Shown: in pieces, positions 17,058 to 24,858 of the stretch
Layout: every line of letters begins with the position of its first letter
How positions within the stretch are numbered: the first letter of the stretch is position 1
NCBI GenBank assembly: GCA_937901125.1
Contig: CALCGT010000023.1
Coordinates: forward strand, 35,896 to 99,895
From: an uncultured Clostridia bacterium
GTDB lineage: Bacteria; Bacillota; Clostridia; Lachnospirales; Anaerotignaceae
Length of the DNA stretch: 64,000 bases
Direction of reading: 5' to 3'
Program-made: the position numbers and the translations under genes
The notes under the pieces: model-generated
What the model was told of the DNA's origin: nothing
Seen by the model: only the letters and a program-made list of their open reading frames with translations
The model's database searches: none

Positions 17058-17678
17058 TTAGCGAATGAAATTTGTTTTGATTTTTTCTTCCTTTTCAGGC
17101 AGAGCCACACCGGCGTTCTTGCCCGCTTCAATGCATTTCAGAAGCCATACCATATTTCTGCCGATGGCACGCATATTCTGCATCCCTTCCAAATCCTGCT
17201 TCACTTCCTCCGGCGTATTGCCATGAACCTGATTCCAGTAGTTGCCGGAAACAACAGGCATATTGCTGATAGTAAAGTATTTATTCAGCTGATCGAAAGT
17301 AGCGGATGCGCCGCCTCTGCGGCAGGAAACCACTGCTGCCCCCAACTTATTGGCAAAACCACCATTGGACATTACGAACAGTCGGTCGAAAGCGGAAGAA
17401 GCCTGACCCGCTGCGGAAGCATAGTGGACAGGTGCGCCAAGGATAATGCCATCTGCCGCCAAGGCCTTGTGCAGAATCTTATTCACCACATCCTCCTGCA
17501 CGCATTTTCCGTTTTTCTTGCAATAGCCGCAACCCAAACAGCCGCCAATGGGCTTATTGCCCAGATAGAACATTTCTGTTTCAATGCCTTCTGCCCGCAG
17601 GGTCTTTTCAATCTCCTTCAGGGCAGTGTATGTGCAGCCATGACCGTTGGGGCTGCCGTTGATGAGAAGTACCTTCAT
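17058..17678 (-). CDS. Flavodoxin-fold NAD(P)H-dependent FMN reductase-like protein
   Basis: A 206-residue protein beginning VLLINGSPNGHGCTYTAL, the FMN phosphate loop of the flavodoxin-like reductase family. GGCLGCGYCKKNGKC near residue 50 gives a Cys-rich segment like those in iron-sulfur flavoproteins, and GAPVHYASAAGQ follows. It probably shuttles electrons in the cytoplasm; partner and substrate are unknown. It lies downstream of a DUF1858 gene but behind a hairpin. Confidence 0.8.
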   Translation of the reverse strand: MKVLLINGSPNGHGCTYTALKEIEKTLRAEGIETEMFYLGNKPIGGCLGCGYCKKNGKCVQEDVVNKILHKALAADGIILGAPVHYASAAGQASSAFDRLFVMSNGGFANKLGAAVVSCRRGGASATFDQLNKYFTISNMPVVSGNYWNQVHGNTPEEVKQDLEGMQNMRAIGRNMVWLLKCIEAGKNAGVALPEKEEKIKTNFIR

Positions 17679-17711
17679 ATTCTCTCCCCCTATGCCTTTT
17701 TCTCTTATGAA

Positions 17712-17740
17712 AAGGACGGCACCAATTGCGGCACCGTCAT
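17712..17740 (-). terminator. Terminator between the DUF1858 and flavoprotein genes
   Basis: On the minus strand GACGGTGCC and GGTGCCGTC-type arms pair around GCAATT, followed by CTTTT. The U-tract is short. Confidence 0.5.
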
Positions 17741-17753
17741 CGTTTCGTGTTGA

Positions 17754-17954
17754 TTATTTGTTTTCCAGATAAGCGTTCAGTTCCTTCACCAGCTTATCGC
17801 AATCCATACCGTGAACCATGGATGCTTCTTCCAGTGTTTCGCCTGCAGCGGAAGGGCAGCCTACACAGTGCATACCATTCTGCATCAGGATCATACCTGC
17901 ACCTCTGTCCATCATCAGCAGTTCGCCAATTGTCATATCTTTTGTTGCTTTCAT
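17754..17954 (-). CDS. DUF1858 / hybrid-cluster-associated redox disulfide protein
   Basis: A 66-residue protein matching the small DUF1858 domain: MTIGELLMMDRGAGMILMQNGMHC followed by VGCPSAAGETLEEAS and a final helix KELNAYLEN. The CxxC pair (CVGC) is the presumed redox disulfide of the 'prismane-associated' family, often found near hybrid cluster proteins; none is seen here. GGAGGAG precedes the start. Confidence 0.8.
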   Translation of the reverse strand: MKATKDMTIGELLMMDRGAGMILMQNGMHCVGCPSAAGETLEEASMVHGMDCDKLVKELNAYLENK

Positions 17955-18030
17955 GGGAAACTCCTCCTTCTATTAAAAAAATTGATTTCTGCTGTTATTA
18001 TACCAAACCAGCTTGCATTTTACAACTAGA

Positions 18031-18060
18031 TTGCCATTTCTCCGCAAAGGATGCTATACT
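18031..18060 (+). promoter_or_regulatory. Promoter for the HpcH-type aldolase gene
   Basis: TTGCCA, 18 bp and TATACT, 35 bp before the start codon. Confidence 0.6.
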
Positions 18061-18094
18061 AAAAACAGAAAAACAATAAAAAGGAGGCAACCAC

Positions 18095-18874
18095 ATGAAA
18101 AATACATTGAAAGAAAAACTGGCAAAGGGCGCAAAACCCATCGGCACCTTCTTTGAATTGGGCAGTCCTAGCGTTGTCGAGGCCCTTGGCAGAACCGGTT
18201 TGGATTTCATCATTTTGGATAACGAACACGGCCCCTTTGAAGCCGAAAGCAGCCGTGATTTTGCCCGTGCGGCGGAAAATGCTGGACTGACCGCACTGGC
18301 TCGCGTCCGCGAAGTAAGCCGTCCCGCCATTTTGAAGCTGTTAGACGTAGGTGTGCAGGGGCTTATTGTGCCCGATGTACATACCGTAGAGCAGGTACAG
18401 CAGATCGTGGAATACGCAAAATATTTCCCTGTGGGCAAGCGTGGCTTCTGCCCGTCCCGTAAGGACGGCTGGGGCTTCGACGAAATGGCACAGCAGTCCG
18501 TTCCCGACCAGATGGCCTACTGGAATGAACAAACCCTGGTCATCCCCCAGTGCGAAACCGTCGGCGCATTAGAACAAATCGAAGAGATCGTCGCTATGGA
18601 TGGCGTAGACGGCATCTTTATCGGCCCCTTCGACTTGTCCATCTCCATGGGCATCCCCGGCCAGTTCACCCATCCCGACTTCGTTGTAGCCCTGGAACGG
18701 GTACAGAAAGCCTGCAAGGATGCAGGGAAATTCTGCATGATTTTTGCCGGCAATCCCGCCGCTGTTGCAGAACGTTTCCAGCAGGGCTACGATTCTGTGG
18801 CTTATAGTCTGGATGCCACAGTGCTGGCGGCTGCATATAAAAATGATATCGCAGAAATCCGCAAAATCATTTGA
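18095..18874 (+). CDS. HpcH/HpaI-type aldolase
   Basis: A 259-residue TIM-barrel class II aldolase. The metal and substrate site is recognisable as DNEHGPFE (near 44-51), ARVREV, VPDVHTVEQ and IGPFDLSISMGIPGQ (near 175). Relatives cleave 4-hydroxy-2-oxoheptanedioate or 2-keto-3-deoxy-sugar acids into pyruvate and an aldehyde; the substrate here is not known. It is monocistronic, with AAAGGAGGC before the ATG and a terminator right after it. Confidence 0.85.
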   Translation: MKNTLKEKLAKGAKPIGTFFELGSPSVVEALGRTGLDFIILDNEHGPFEAESSRDFARAAENAGLTALARVREVSRPAILKLLDVGVQGLIVPDVHTVEQVQQIVEYAKYFPVGKRGFCPSRKDGWGFDEMAQQSVPDQMAYWNEQTLVIPQCETVGALEQIEEIVAMDGVDGIFIGPFDLSISMGIPGQFTHPDFVVALERVQKACKDAGKFCMIFAGNPAAVAERFQQGYDSVAYSLDATVLAAAYKNDIAEIRKII

Positions 18875-18882
18875 ACATACAA

Positions 18883-18910
18883 AAAACCCTACCATTTTCG
18901 GTAGGGTTTT
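18883..18910. terminator. Bidirectional terminator after the aldolase gene
   Basis: AAAACCCTAC and GTAGGGTTTT form a 10-bp stem with loop CATTTTCG; the zinc-ribbon gene converges on it. Confidence 0.85.
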
Positions 18911-18922
18911 CTTCATTTAAAT

Positions 18923-19117
18923 CTATTCAATATCCAGAATTACTTTTCTGCACTGGGTACAAAGCTGACCTTCCATCTTCGCACCACTCATATAACTCTT
19001 CGCCAACAGGTATTCCTGCTTCTTTCCTGTTTCCTCATCCACTGTTTTCCACTGGATGTATCTGCCGGAGGTCAGTGTGCCTTCGGACATTTCATTGCCG
19101 CAAAAAGGACATTTCAT
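18923..19117 (-). CDS. Small zinc-ribbon protein (PF20097/DUF6487-like)
   Basis: A 64-residue protein with two CxxC knuckles, CPFCG at residues 3-7 and CTQC near 53, separated by a beta-rich segment (GTLTSGRYIQW). It resembles the small PF20097 domain. No function is known. It is the last gene of a probable minus-strand run sufC, sufB-like, lepB, 19133 gene, this gene. Confidence 0.7.
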   Translation of the reverse strand: MKCPFCGNEMSEGTLTSGRYIQWKTVDEETGKKQEYLLAKSYMSGAKMEGQLCTQCRKVILDIE

Positions 19118-19132
19118 ATCTCCTTCCTCCTT

Positions 19133-19591
19133 TTATTCTTTTGCACTCTCAGGATAAAGCACCGCATCTTCCGTTGCGTCACCAATGGTGCGATAGATGC
19201 TTTCCTTCGGCAAGACCCCTGCAATACATACCTCGGTTTTCGTTATCTTGCCCTCTTCCTGATAGAGCACAAAATACTCTTTTTCCCCTTCCGCCTTTGT
19301 GCCAAAAAGCCCCTGGGGAATGCCAACATAGTAATTCAGGAATGCTTCCGTTTCCTCCTCAGGCTCGCCCAAAAGCACTTTCACTTCTTCCGTAGTCATA
19401 CCCACAAATTGGGTACAGTCTCTCAAATTCTGCAAAATCTTCTGACGGTCGTTTCCTACGGCACTCACCCATTTTTCTGTGGTGAAGCCTGTGTTGTTAT
19501 CATGGTAGCGTCCGCCAACGAACACCACGATCGCCAGTACAATCAAAAGAATCGCGATCACTTTATCTTTTGCTTTCAGTCCCATGTCCAA
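19133..19591 (-). CDS. Hypothetical membrane-anchored protein
   Basis: A 152-residue protein with one N-terminal membrane helix (about 9-26, VIAILLIVLAIVVFVGG) and a soluble domain outside. The motif MTTEEVKVLLGEPEEE is typical of SmpA/BamE-like or KxYKxGKxW-type secreted domains where 'MT..EV...LG.P' recurs, but I cannot assign a family. It starts 9 bp after lepB and is probably co-expressed with it. Confidence 0.7.
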   Translation of the reverse strand: MDMGLKAKDKVIAILLIVLAIVVFVGGRYHDNNTGFTTEKWVSAVGNDRQKILQNLRDCTQFVGMTTEEVKVLLGEPEEETEAFLNYYVGIPQGLFGTKAEGEKEYFVLYQEEGKITKTEVCIAGVLPKESIYRTIGDATEDAVLYPESAKE

Positions 19592-19600
19592 GCCCTCCTG

Positions 19601-20125
19601 TCAGGAAATCCACTTAAAGCCTTTATAGTACCGTAATACAACTTTACCCAGAATTTCATCCTCTTCTACGAATTTATTTTCCCAGAAACGGGAATCCAGC
19701 GAATGATTGCGGTTATCGCCCATCATGAAATAACAGCCCTCCGGCACGATATACGGGCCAAAATCCCCTTGGGTGGTCTCCGCGATGTAATCCTCCTCCA
19801 ATGCCTCGCCGTTGACAAAAACCTCGCCGTCTTCTACCCAGACCGTATCCCCCGGTTCGCCGATGATACGCTTCACATAAAGGGTCTTTCCGGAAGGGTC
19901 ATCGGGATAATGGAAGACGGTAATATCGCCCCGTTGGGGTTCATCAAACCAATAGGAGGTTCTGAGGGCAAGGATGCGATCCCCTGCCATAATGGTATTT
20001 TCCATAGAGCCTGTGGGCACCTCCGCATTGACGATGAGGAAGGAGTTGACTGCCCCAGCCAAAATCGCCGCCAAAAGGATGGTCTTGACCCAGCTGATGA
20101 CCTCTGTTTTCACTGTACTGCTCAT
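19601..20125 (-). CDS. lepB: Type I signal peptidase
   Basis: A 174-residue membrane peptidase that removes signal peptides from secreted proteins. One N-terminal membrane helix (about 10-33) precedes the catalytic Ser40 in PTGSMENTI; the general base is Lys85 in LYVKRIIGEPGD; the box E MGDNRNHSLDSR is near residue 135. The short length is typical of Gram-positive enzymes. It follows the SUF-like pair by 18 bp, an unusual neighbour that suggests co-transcription, not function. Confidence 0.92.
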   Translation of the reverse strand: MSSTVKTEVISWVKTILLAAILAGAVNSFLIVNAEVPTGSMENTIMAGDRILALRTSYWFDEPQRGDITVFHYPDDPSGKTLYVKRIIGEPGDTVWVEDGEVFVNGEALEEDYIAETTQGDFGPYIVPEGCYFMMGDNRNHSLDSRFWENKFVEEDEILGKVVLRYYKGFKWIS

Positions 20126-20143
20126 CCGCCCATCTCCTTTGGC

Positions 20144-21067
20144 TTATTTCAGGAAGCCGTTGATGATCTGCGCTTCCGCTTCTTTTTCTGTCAGACCCAG
20201 TGTCATCAGCTTTGTCAGCTGGTCACCGGCGATCTTGCCGATGGCTGCTTCGTGGATCAGGGATGCATCCACATGGTTTGCTGTGATCTCGGGTTCTGCC
20301 GCTACCACACCGTTGTCCATGATAATAGCGTCACATTCGGAATGACCATAGCAGTCTGCGTTGCCGTTGATCTTGGAACGGAACAGCTGTCTGGAATTGT
20401 CTCTGGCTACGGAACGGGAGATCAGCTTCGCGCTGGATCCTGTGCCATTCAGATCTACGTCAAAGGATGTTTCCGCATACTGTTCCCCGTGGGTCATGAT
20501 CTTTTCTTTGATAACGATGGTTGCACCATCCTTCAGCACTGCGCTGGAAATACGTTTTGTGGAGTCAACGCCCTTCAGCTGTACCGTATCCATTTCCACA
20601 TACGCGTTTTCTTCCGCTTCGATATGGGTCTGGGGGTTGATGATACGCTTGCCGTTGCCATCGCCTTCCCCGATGTGTTTTTCCAGATATACGATTTTTG
20701 CGTTTTTGCCTACGAAAAAGCGGTGGATGCCCTCGTGAACGGAATCGTCGCAGCCGCAGTTATGGATACCGCAGCCGGCGATGATAGTGATTTCCGCACC
20801 TTCGCCAATATGGAAATCATTATATACGACTTCCTTTACGCCGTCCTGTGTAATGAGGGCAGGAATGTGTACGTCTTCATTTTTTGTAAAGGGTTTTACA
20901 TAGATATCCAGACCTGTACCGTCTGCCTTGGGTACAATGTCGATATTTTCTGTAGAATGTCTGCCTTCGCTTTTCCCATTGTTACGGATGTTGAATGCCC
21001 CCGTTGTGGGAATATTCATCATGCCGGAAACTTCCTGAAGAAGGTTTTTTACAATATCATTCAGCAT
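20144..21067 (-). CDS. SufB/SufD-family Fe-S scaffold protein (SmsB-like)
   Basis: A 307-residue SufBD-family beta-helix protein, much shorter than SufB (about 470) or SufD (about 420). It shows AEITIIAGCGIHNCGC near 105-120, a SHIGxxAKVVYLEKHIGEG-like segment, and the conserved end RSVARDNSRQLFRSKI through ALIHEAAIGKIAGDQL. Together with SufC it matches the minimal two-gene SUF-like system recently termed SMS (SmsCB). Fe-S scaffold function is from family knowledge. It overlaps sufC by 1 bp. Confidence 0.85.
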   Translation of the reverse strand: MLNDIVKNLLQEVSGMMNIPTTGAFNIRNNGKSEGRHSTENIDIVPKADGTGLDIYVKPFTKNEDVHIPALITQDGVKEVVYNDFHIGEGAEITIIAGCGIHNCGCDDSVHEGIHRFFVGKNAKIVYLEKHIGEGDGNGKRIINPQTHIEAEENAYVEMDTVQLKGVDSTKRISSAVLKDGATIVIKEKIMTHGEQYAETSFDVDLNGTGSSAKLISRSVARDNSRQLFRSKINGNADCYGHSECDAIIMDNGVVAAEPEITANHVDASLIHEAAIGKIAGDQLTKLMTLGLTEKEAEAQIINGFLK

Positions 21068-21783
21068 TATTTGTTACCTCCCATAAAATATCTGCAGCCT
21101 GTTTCCATGCCAAAAAGACCGGGCAGGACTTCTTCTTTTGTACCAATCTGTTTCACTTCGCCGGCGCTCAGCAGTACCACCTGGTCAGCGATATCCAAGA
21201 TTCTTTCCTGGTGAGAAATGATCATGATAGAACCCCGAATTTCTTCGTGCATCTTTTCGAATACGTTGATCAGGTTCTGGAAACTCCACAGGTCAATGCC
21301 TGCTTCGGGTTCATCGAACAGAGTCAGTTTTGTTTTTCTTGCCATAACGGTTGCGATCTCGATACGTTTCAGTTCGCCGCCGGAAAGGCTGCTGTTTACT
21401 TCACGGTCGATATAATCCTTGGCGCACATGCCAACCTCTGCCAGATACTGACAAGCGTCTGCTGTGCTCAGCTCCTGGCCGCTGGCCAAAGTGATCAGGT
21501 CTTTTACCGTTACGCCTTTGAAGCGCACGGGCTGCTGGAAAGCAAAGCTGATGCCTGCTTTCGCCCGTTCTGTGATGCCCATTTCTGTGATATCCTGTCC
21601 ATCCAGCAGGATCTGACCGCTGTCGGGGGTGATGATACCGGCGATGATCTTCGCCAGTGTAGATTTGCCGCTGCCGTTGGGGCCTGTAATGACGATGAAT
21701 TTGGCATCATCGATCGTCAGGTTGATATTCTTGAGAATCTCTTTTCCGTCTGCGGAAAAGCAAATATTCTTCAGTTCCAGCAT
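21067..21783 (-). CDS. sufC: SufC-type ATPase of a minimal Fe-S assembly system
   Basis: A 238-residue soluble ABC ATPase. Walker A GPNGSGKSTLAK is near residue 34, signature LSGGELKRIEIATVM near 140, Walker B LTLFDEPEAGIDLW near 160 and switch His in IISHQERI. The phrase ISFAFQQPVRFKGV is typical of SufC. Only one SufB/D-like partner follows, and no SufS or SufU is nearby, so the sulfur donor must be encoded elsewhere or supplied otherwise. Confidence 0.9.
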   Translation of the reverse strand: MLELKNICFSADGKEILKNINLTIDDAKFIVITGPNGSGKSTLAKIIAGIITPDSGQILLDGQDITEMGITERAKAGISFAFQQPVRFKGVTVKDLITLASGQELSTADACQYLAEVGMCAKDYIDREVNSSLSGGELKRIEIATVMARKTKLTLFDEPEAGIDLWSFQNLINVFEKMHEEIRGSIMIISHQERILDIADQVVLLSAGEVKQIGTKEEVLPGLFGMETGCRYFMGGNK

Positions 21784-21800
21784 ATTATGATTCCTCCTGT

Positions 21801-21858
21801 TTATGAAACTTTATGAAACATTTCGTTTCGAAAGCATTTCTCTCCGAAAGCATTTCGG
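21801..21858 (-). repeat. Tandem repeats in the sufC leader
   Basis: TTATGAAAC occurs twice back to back (21801, 21811) and GAAAGCATTTC twice 16 bp apart (21830, 21846); the second lies in the palindrome CCGAAAGCATTTCGG. The repeats fall in the 5' leader of the SUF-like operon and could be operator sites or RNA hairpins. Confidence 0.55.
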
Positions 21859-21884
21859 GAAATAGACCCAAAACGCTACCTTAA

Positions 21885-21914
21885 ATTATAACAATGATTG
21901 CTATAAACTGTCAA
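21885..21914 (-). promoter_or_regulatory. Promoter of the SUF-like operon
   Basis: On the minus strand TTGACA, 18 bp and TATAAT, a near-consensus housekeeping promoter about 100 bp before sufC. Confidence 0.8.
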
Positions 21915-22033
21915 TATTTTTGCCTATTCCTACCTGATTTCTTGGAAAGAGAAAGGCTTTCCCTTGAAAGGATGCACCCATTGTGGTACAGTTATGAAAG
22001 ATTTCTAATTTTTTGATAAAGGAGAGAAACACT

Positions 22034-22615
22034 ATGCTCGGTTTCCATGCTGATGGCATCCGCCTGTTCGGCGCATCTGATACACTGGTGGCGGCGTTGA
22101 AAAAATATAAACTGCCCCTCATCAAAACATCCACAACAAATACTCTGGTCTTTGCAGTCAATACGGCAGAGGTGCTGACGAAAAAGCTTTATCTGCCTTC
22201 CTTTTTGGCACCCCAGGCTCCCTGGTTCTCCTGCTATATCGGCGATGCGGAACGCCCTGCGGACTATTCCCTGCACTTCGCCACGGAGGAGGATTTGGTG
22301 GATTTCATCCGTGCCATGTATTACTGCTCTCAGGGCTTCCTCCATCTGGACTTCGACCTGGCAGATCTGGTAAATAAGCTGAACCCCGGCCCCGAATATA
22401 CCATCCGTTCCTTCGAAGAAAAGGATTTCCATAAGATTGGCGAAGGAGGTGCCTTTGCGGCATGCTTCTGTTTTCTGGAAGGGGGCTTCATGGAAAGCGA
22501 CCGTCTTTTCGGCAAGCTGACAAAAGAATACGGCGTAGGAGCGGATAAGATTTTGCTGGCAGGCTCTTTCGATTCCAAGTATCAGTTCCTGCGTACCTTT
22601 ATTCCCCAGAAATAA
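22034..22615 (+). CDS. Hypothetical protein, unrecognised
   Basis: A 193-residue soluble protein that I do not recognise. It starts MLGFHADGIRLFG; AAGGAG lies about 9 bases upstream, which favours this ATG over a TTG at 22013. Noticeable features are the segment FLHLDFDLADLVNKL (about 100-114) and GGFMESDRLFGKLTKEYG (about 148-165), a pattern faintly like the 'LDFADV ... EnRa' part of FtsZ/tubulin-type C-terminal domains, but without any GTP-binding motif. It lies alone between the SUF-like operon and the folT riboswitch. Confidence 0.7.
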   Translation: MLGFHADGIRLFGASDTLVAALKKYKLPLIKTSTTNTLVFAVNTAEVLTKKLYLPSFLAPQAPWFSCYIGDAERPADYSLHFATEEDLVDFIRAMYYCSQGFLHLDFDLADLVNKLNPGPEYTIRSFEEKDFHKIGEGGAFAACFCFLEGGFMESDRLFGKLTKEYGVGADKILLAGSFDSKYQFLRTFIPQK

Positions 22616-22687
22616 AATTTTACTTTACGAATCCACGAAACAGTGCTAAAATGATTTCGCAGGAACAGTTTGCTCCTGTGCAAATAC

Positions 22688-22792
22688 ACAGAGTAGGGCT
22701 TTGCGCGTTAAGTGTCCGGTGAACGGGGAGTTGTCACCGGGACGAAAAAATGATGGTTTCATTTTGCGATGCAGAACCCGCATCCCGCTGTT
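22688..22792 (+). promoter_or_regulatory. THF riboswitch of folT
   Basis: The conserved THF-aptamer features are visible: GAGTAGGGC, TGCGCGTTAAGTG, a 7-bp helix CCGGTGA/TCACCGG around ACGGGGAGTTG, then GATGCAGAACCCGCATCCCGC as the closing region. It precedes a folate transporter gene, matching the known regulon. Ligand binding is from family knowledge. Confidence 0.9.
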
Positions 22793-22878
22793 TCATAATG
22801 AAGAAGAACATACCTCTTTGTTATCCTTACAGCCAAACCTGTTTGATACAGGTGTATTTGCGTTGTCATTGATAATAG

Positions 22879-22936
22879 AGGGGTTTTTGTTTTGCAAAAA
22901 CCCCTCCTGTTTCCATTGAAAAAAGGAGGTTTTTTC
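22879..22936 (+). promoter_or_regulatory. Expression platform: mutually exclusive hairpins around the folT ribosome binding site
   Basis: AGGGGTTTTTG/CAAAAACCCCT (22879-22905) forms an 11-bp hairpin without a good U-tract. CCTCC (22903-22907), which overlaps its 3' arm, can instead pair with the GGAGG ribosome binding site (22925-22929). GGAGG also sits in the loop of a 7-bp GAAAAAA/TTTTTTC hairpin ending one base before the ATG. This suggests translational control. Confidence 0.55.
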
Positions 22937-23446
22937 ATGTCTGAAAAACAAATCAGCACCACCCACAAGCTTGTCCTGATGGCGATGATGGTCGCAGCCA
23001 ACGTTGTCCTGTCCCGTTTTCTTTCCATCTCCCTGTGGAATCTGAAGATCGGCTTTGCCTTTGTTCCCGTCGTTCTGACAGCCATACTGTTGGGGCCCAT
23101 TCCCGCCGGTATCGTTGGGGCAGTGGCAGATTTCATCGGGGCAACCCTGTTCCCCATTGGGGCCTATTTCCCCGGCTTCACCTTCACCGGCTTTCTGGTG
23201 GGTGTCTGCTATGGCATTTTCCTGTACAAAAAGCAGGATATCAAAGGCATTTTCATGGCAGTGCTGCTATCTGAATGCATCGGCTCCATCCTGCTCAATA
23301 CCTTTTGGATCTCCCTGCTCTATGGCGCGCCCTTCATAGGTCTGCTGCCTGCCCGCGTGATGCAGGCTGTGGGCATGGGCATCGTTGAGGTCATCGTGAT
23401 CCGCCTGCTGGCGAATTATGTGCCACAGTTGAAAAAGGCGATGTAA
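22937..23446 (+). CDS. folT: Folate ECF transporter S component FolT
   Basis: A 169-residue membrane protein with about six helices, the S (substrate-capture) subunit of an energy-coupling-factor transporter. The family phrases LVLMAMMVAANVVLSRF, KIGFAFVPVVLTAILLGPIPAG and ADFIGATLFPIGAYFPGFT are visible; they match the FolT group. The upstream THF riboswitch supports folate as substrate. The ATPase and T subunits (EcfAA'T) are not in the window. Confidence 0.9.
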   Translation: MSEKQISTTHKLVLMAMMVAANVVLSRFLSISLWNLKIGFAFVPVVLTAILLGPIPAGIVGAVADFIGATLFPIGAYFPGFTFTGFLVGVCYGIFLYKKQDIKGIFMAVLLSECIGSILLNTFWISLLYGAPFIGLLPARVMQAVGMGIVEVIVIRLLANYVPQLKKAM

Positions 23447-23450
23447 AATT

Positions 23451-23510
23451 GTAAGACCTTGGGGACTTAGTCCCTTGCCCCCCTTGCAGGGTGGAGGGAC
23501 AGCGTCCCCC
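23451..23510 (+). repeat. Palindromic hairpin array (intergenic repeat family)
   Basis: After folT: GGGGACTTAGTCCC followed by CTTGCAGGGT and GGGACAGCGTCCC (23496-23508). The CTTGCAGGGT-NN-GGGACAGCGTCCC phrase recurs at 37373 and 49342. Confidence 0.7.
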
Positions 23511-23511
23511 A

Positions 23512-24711
23512 TTAAGGCTGGTTGCAAACCTGAAAAATATAGAACTTCAGATAATAAGACTCATCCGCCGCCCAAAGAATGGGGTGATCCGGTGCCTGAT
23601 GGCGATATTCCACCTGTCTGAGCCGTTTATGCACATTCTTCGCCGCCTGCCCAATGGTCTGCGTGAACAGCTCATAGGTCATAAAATGGGAGCAGGAGCA
23701 AGTCGCCAGAAAACCGCCATCCTTCAGCAGCTTCATGGCCCGCAGATTGATCTCTCTGTAGCCCTTTACAGCGTTTTTCACGGAATTTCTGGATTTTGTG
23801 AAAGCAGGAGGATCCAGGATGATGACATCAAATTTTCTACCCTCCGTTTCCAGACGGGGCAACAACTCAAAAACATCCTCGCACTGGAATTTCACCACCT
23901 CCTGCAACCCGTTCAGCTTGGCATTTTCCGTAGCCTGATCCACCGCCAGCTGGCTGGCATCGATGCCCAATACGCTTTTTGCCCCGGCAATGCCCGCATT
24001 CAGAGCAAAGGAGCCTGTGTGGGTAAAGCAGTCCAAAACATCCATCCCCTGACAAATTTTATGGATAGACAGACGGTTATATTTCTGATCCAGGAAAAAG
24101 CCTGTTTTCTGCCCATCCTCTACATCCACGATATATTTTACGCCATTTTCCACGATCTGCACCTTGGTGTCAAAGGGCTCGCTCAAGAATCCCTTTACAG
24201 GCAGCATGCCCTCCTGTTTCCGCACCTTGGCATCGCTTCTTTCATAGACGCCACGGATGGAAATGCCGTCCTTTTCCAATGTTTCCACCAACAGACGGAT
24301 GATGGTTTCCTTCATACGGTCGATCCCCATAGCTAAAGACTGCACCACCAGCACATCGGAAAATCTATCTACCACCAAGCCCGGCAGAAAATCTGCTTCC
24401 CCGAAAATCACACGGCAGGAAGAAGTATCCACCGTCCGTTTGCGGTAATTCCATGCCGCTTCTACCCTGGCCCGCAGGAAATCTTCGTCAATGACCGTGT
24501 CCTTCTGCCGGCTCATCATACGGATGGTGATTTTGGAATTATCGTTATAAAAGCCTGTGCCCATGGGATAACCGTCAAAGTCCTCCACACGGATCAGCTG
24601 GCCGTTTACCGCATCCTCGGTGACAGACGCGATCTCATTGTCAAATACCCAAAGACCCCCGGCTTTTAACATACGTCCTTCACCTTTCTTTAATGTCGCA
24701 ATCGGTAACAT
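23512..24711 (-). CDS. Class I rRNA large-subunit methyltransferase (RlmI/YwbD-type)
   Basis: A 399-residue SAM-dependent methyltransferase. An N-terminal PUA-like domain (KKGEGRMLKAGGLWVFDNEI) is followed by a middle domain with PGLVVDRFSD and a Rossmann fold with VLDCFTHTGSFALNAG (SAM loop, near 215), GIDASQLAVDQA and DPPAFTKSRNSVKN near 295. The C-terminal TCSCSH holds the conserved Cys of m5C methyltransferases. RlmI methylates C1962 of 23S rRNA; the exact target here is inferred. AGGAG precedes the start. Confidence 0.88.
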   Translation of the reverse strand: MLPIATLKKGEGRMLKAGGLWVFDNEIASVTEDAVNGQLIRVEDFDGYPMGTGFYNDNSKITIRMMSRQKDTVIDEDFLRARVEAAWNYRKRTVDTSSCRVIFGEADFLPGLVVDRFSDVLVVQSLAMGIDRMKETIIRLLVETLEKDGISIRGVYERSDAKVRKQEGMLPVKGFLSEPFDTKVQIVENGVKYIVDVEDGQKTGFFLDQKYNRLSIHKICQGMDVLDCFTHTGSFALNAGIAGAKSVLGIDASQLAVDQATENAKLNGLQEVVKFQCEDVFELLPRLETEGRKFDVIILDPPAFTKSRNSVKNAVKGYREINLRAMKLLKDGGFLATCSCSHFMTYELFTQTIGQAAKNVHKRLRQVEYRHQAPDHPILWAADESYYLKFYIFQVCNQP

Positions 24712-24727
24712 ATTTTTCTCCTTTCAA

Positions 24728-24831
24728 AGACCTTAAGGGCGTTGCCCTCAAACTCCTACTCACTTTTTGAAAAAAGTGAGACAAAAACTTTTATTCAAAA
24801 AAGGAGTATCTTACGATACTCCTTTTTTTAT
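24728..24831. terminator. Hairpin cluster with terminator for the CofE-like gene
   Basis: GGGCGTTGCCC and CTCACTTTTTgaaaAAAGTGAG belong to the intergenic hairpin type. AAAAAGGAGTATC/GATACTCCTTTTT (about 24798-24830) is a strong terminator for the minus-strand gene that ends at 24859. Confidence 0.75.
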
Positions 24832-24858
24832 TTTTCCATTTTCGATTTACGCTGAATC

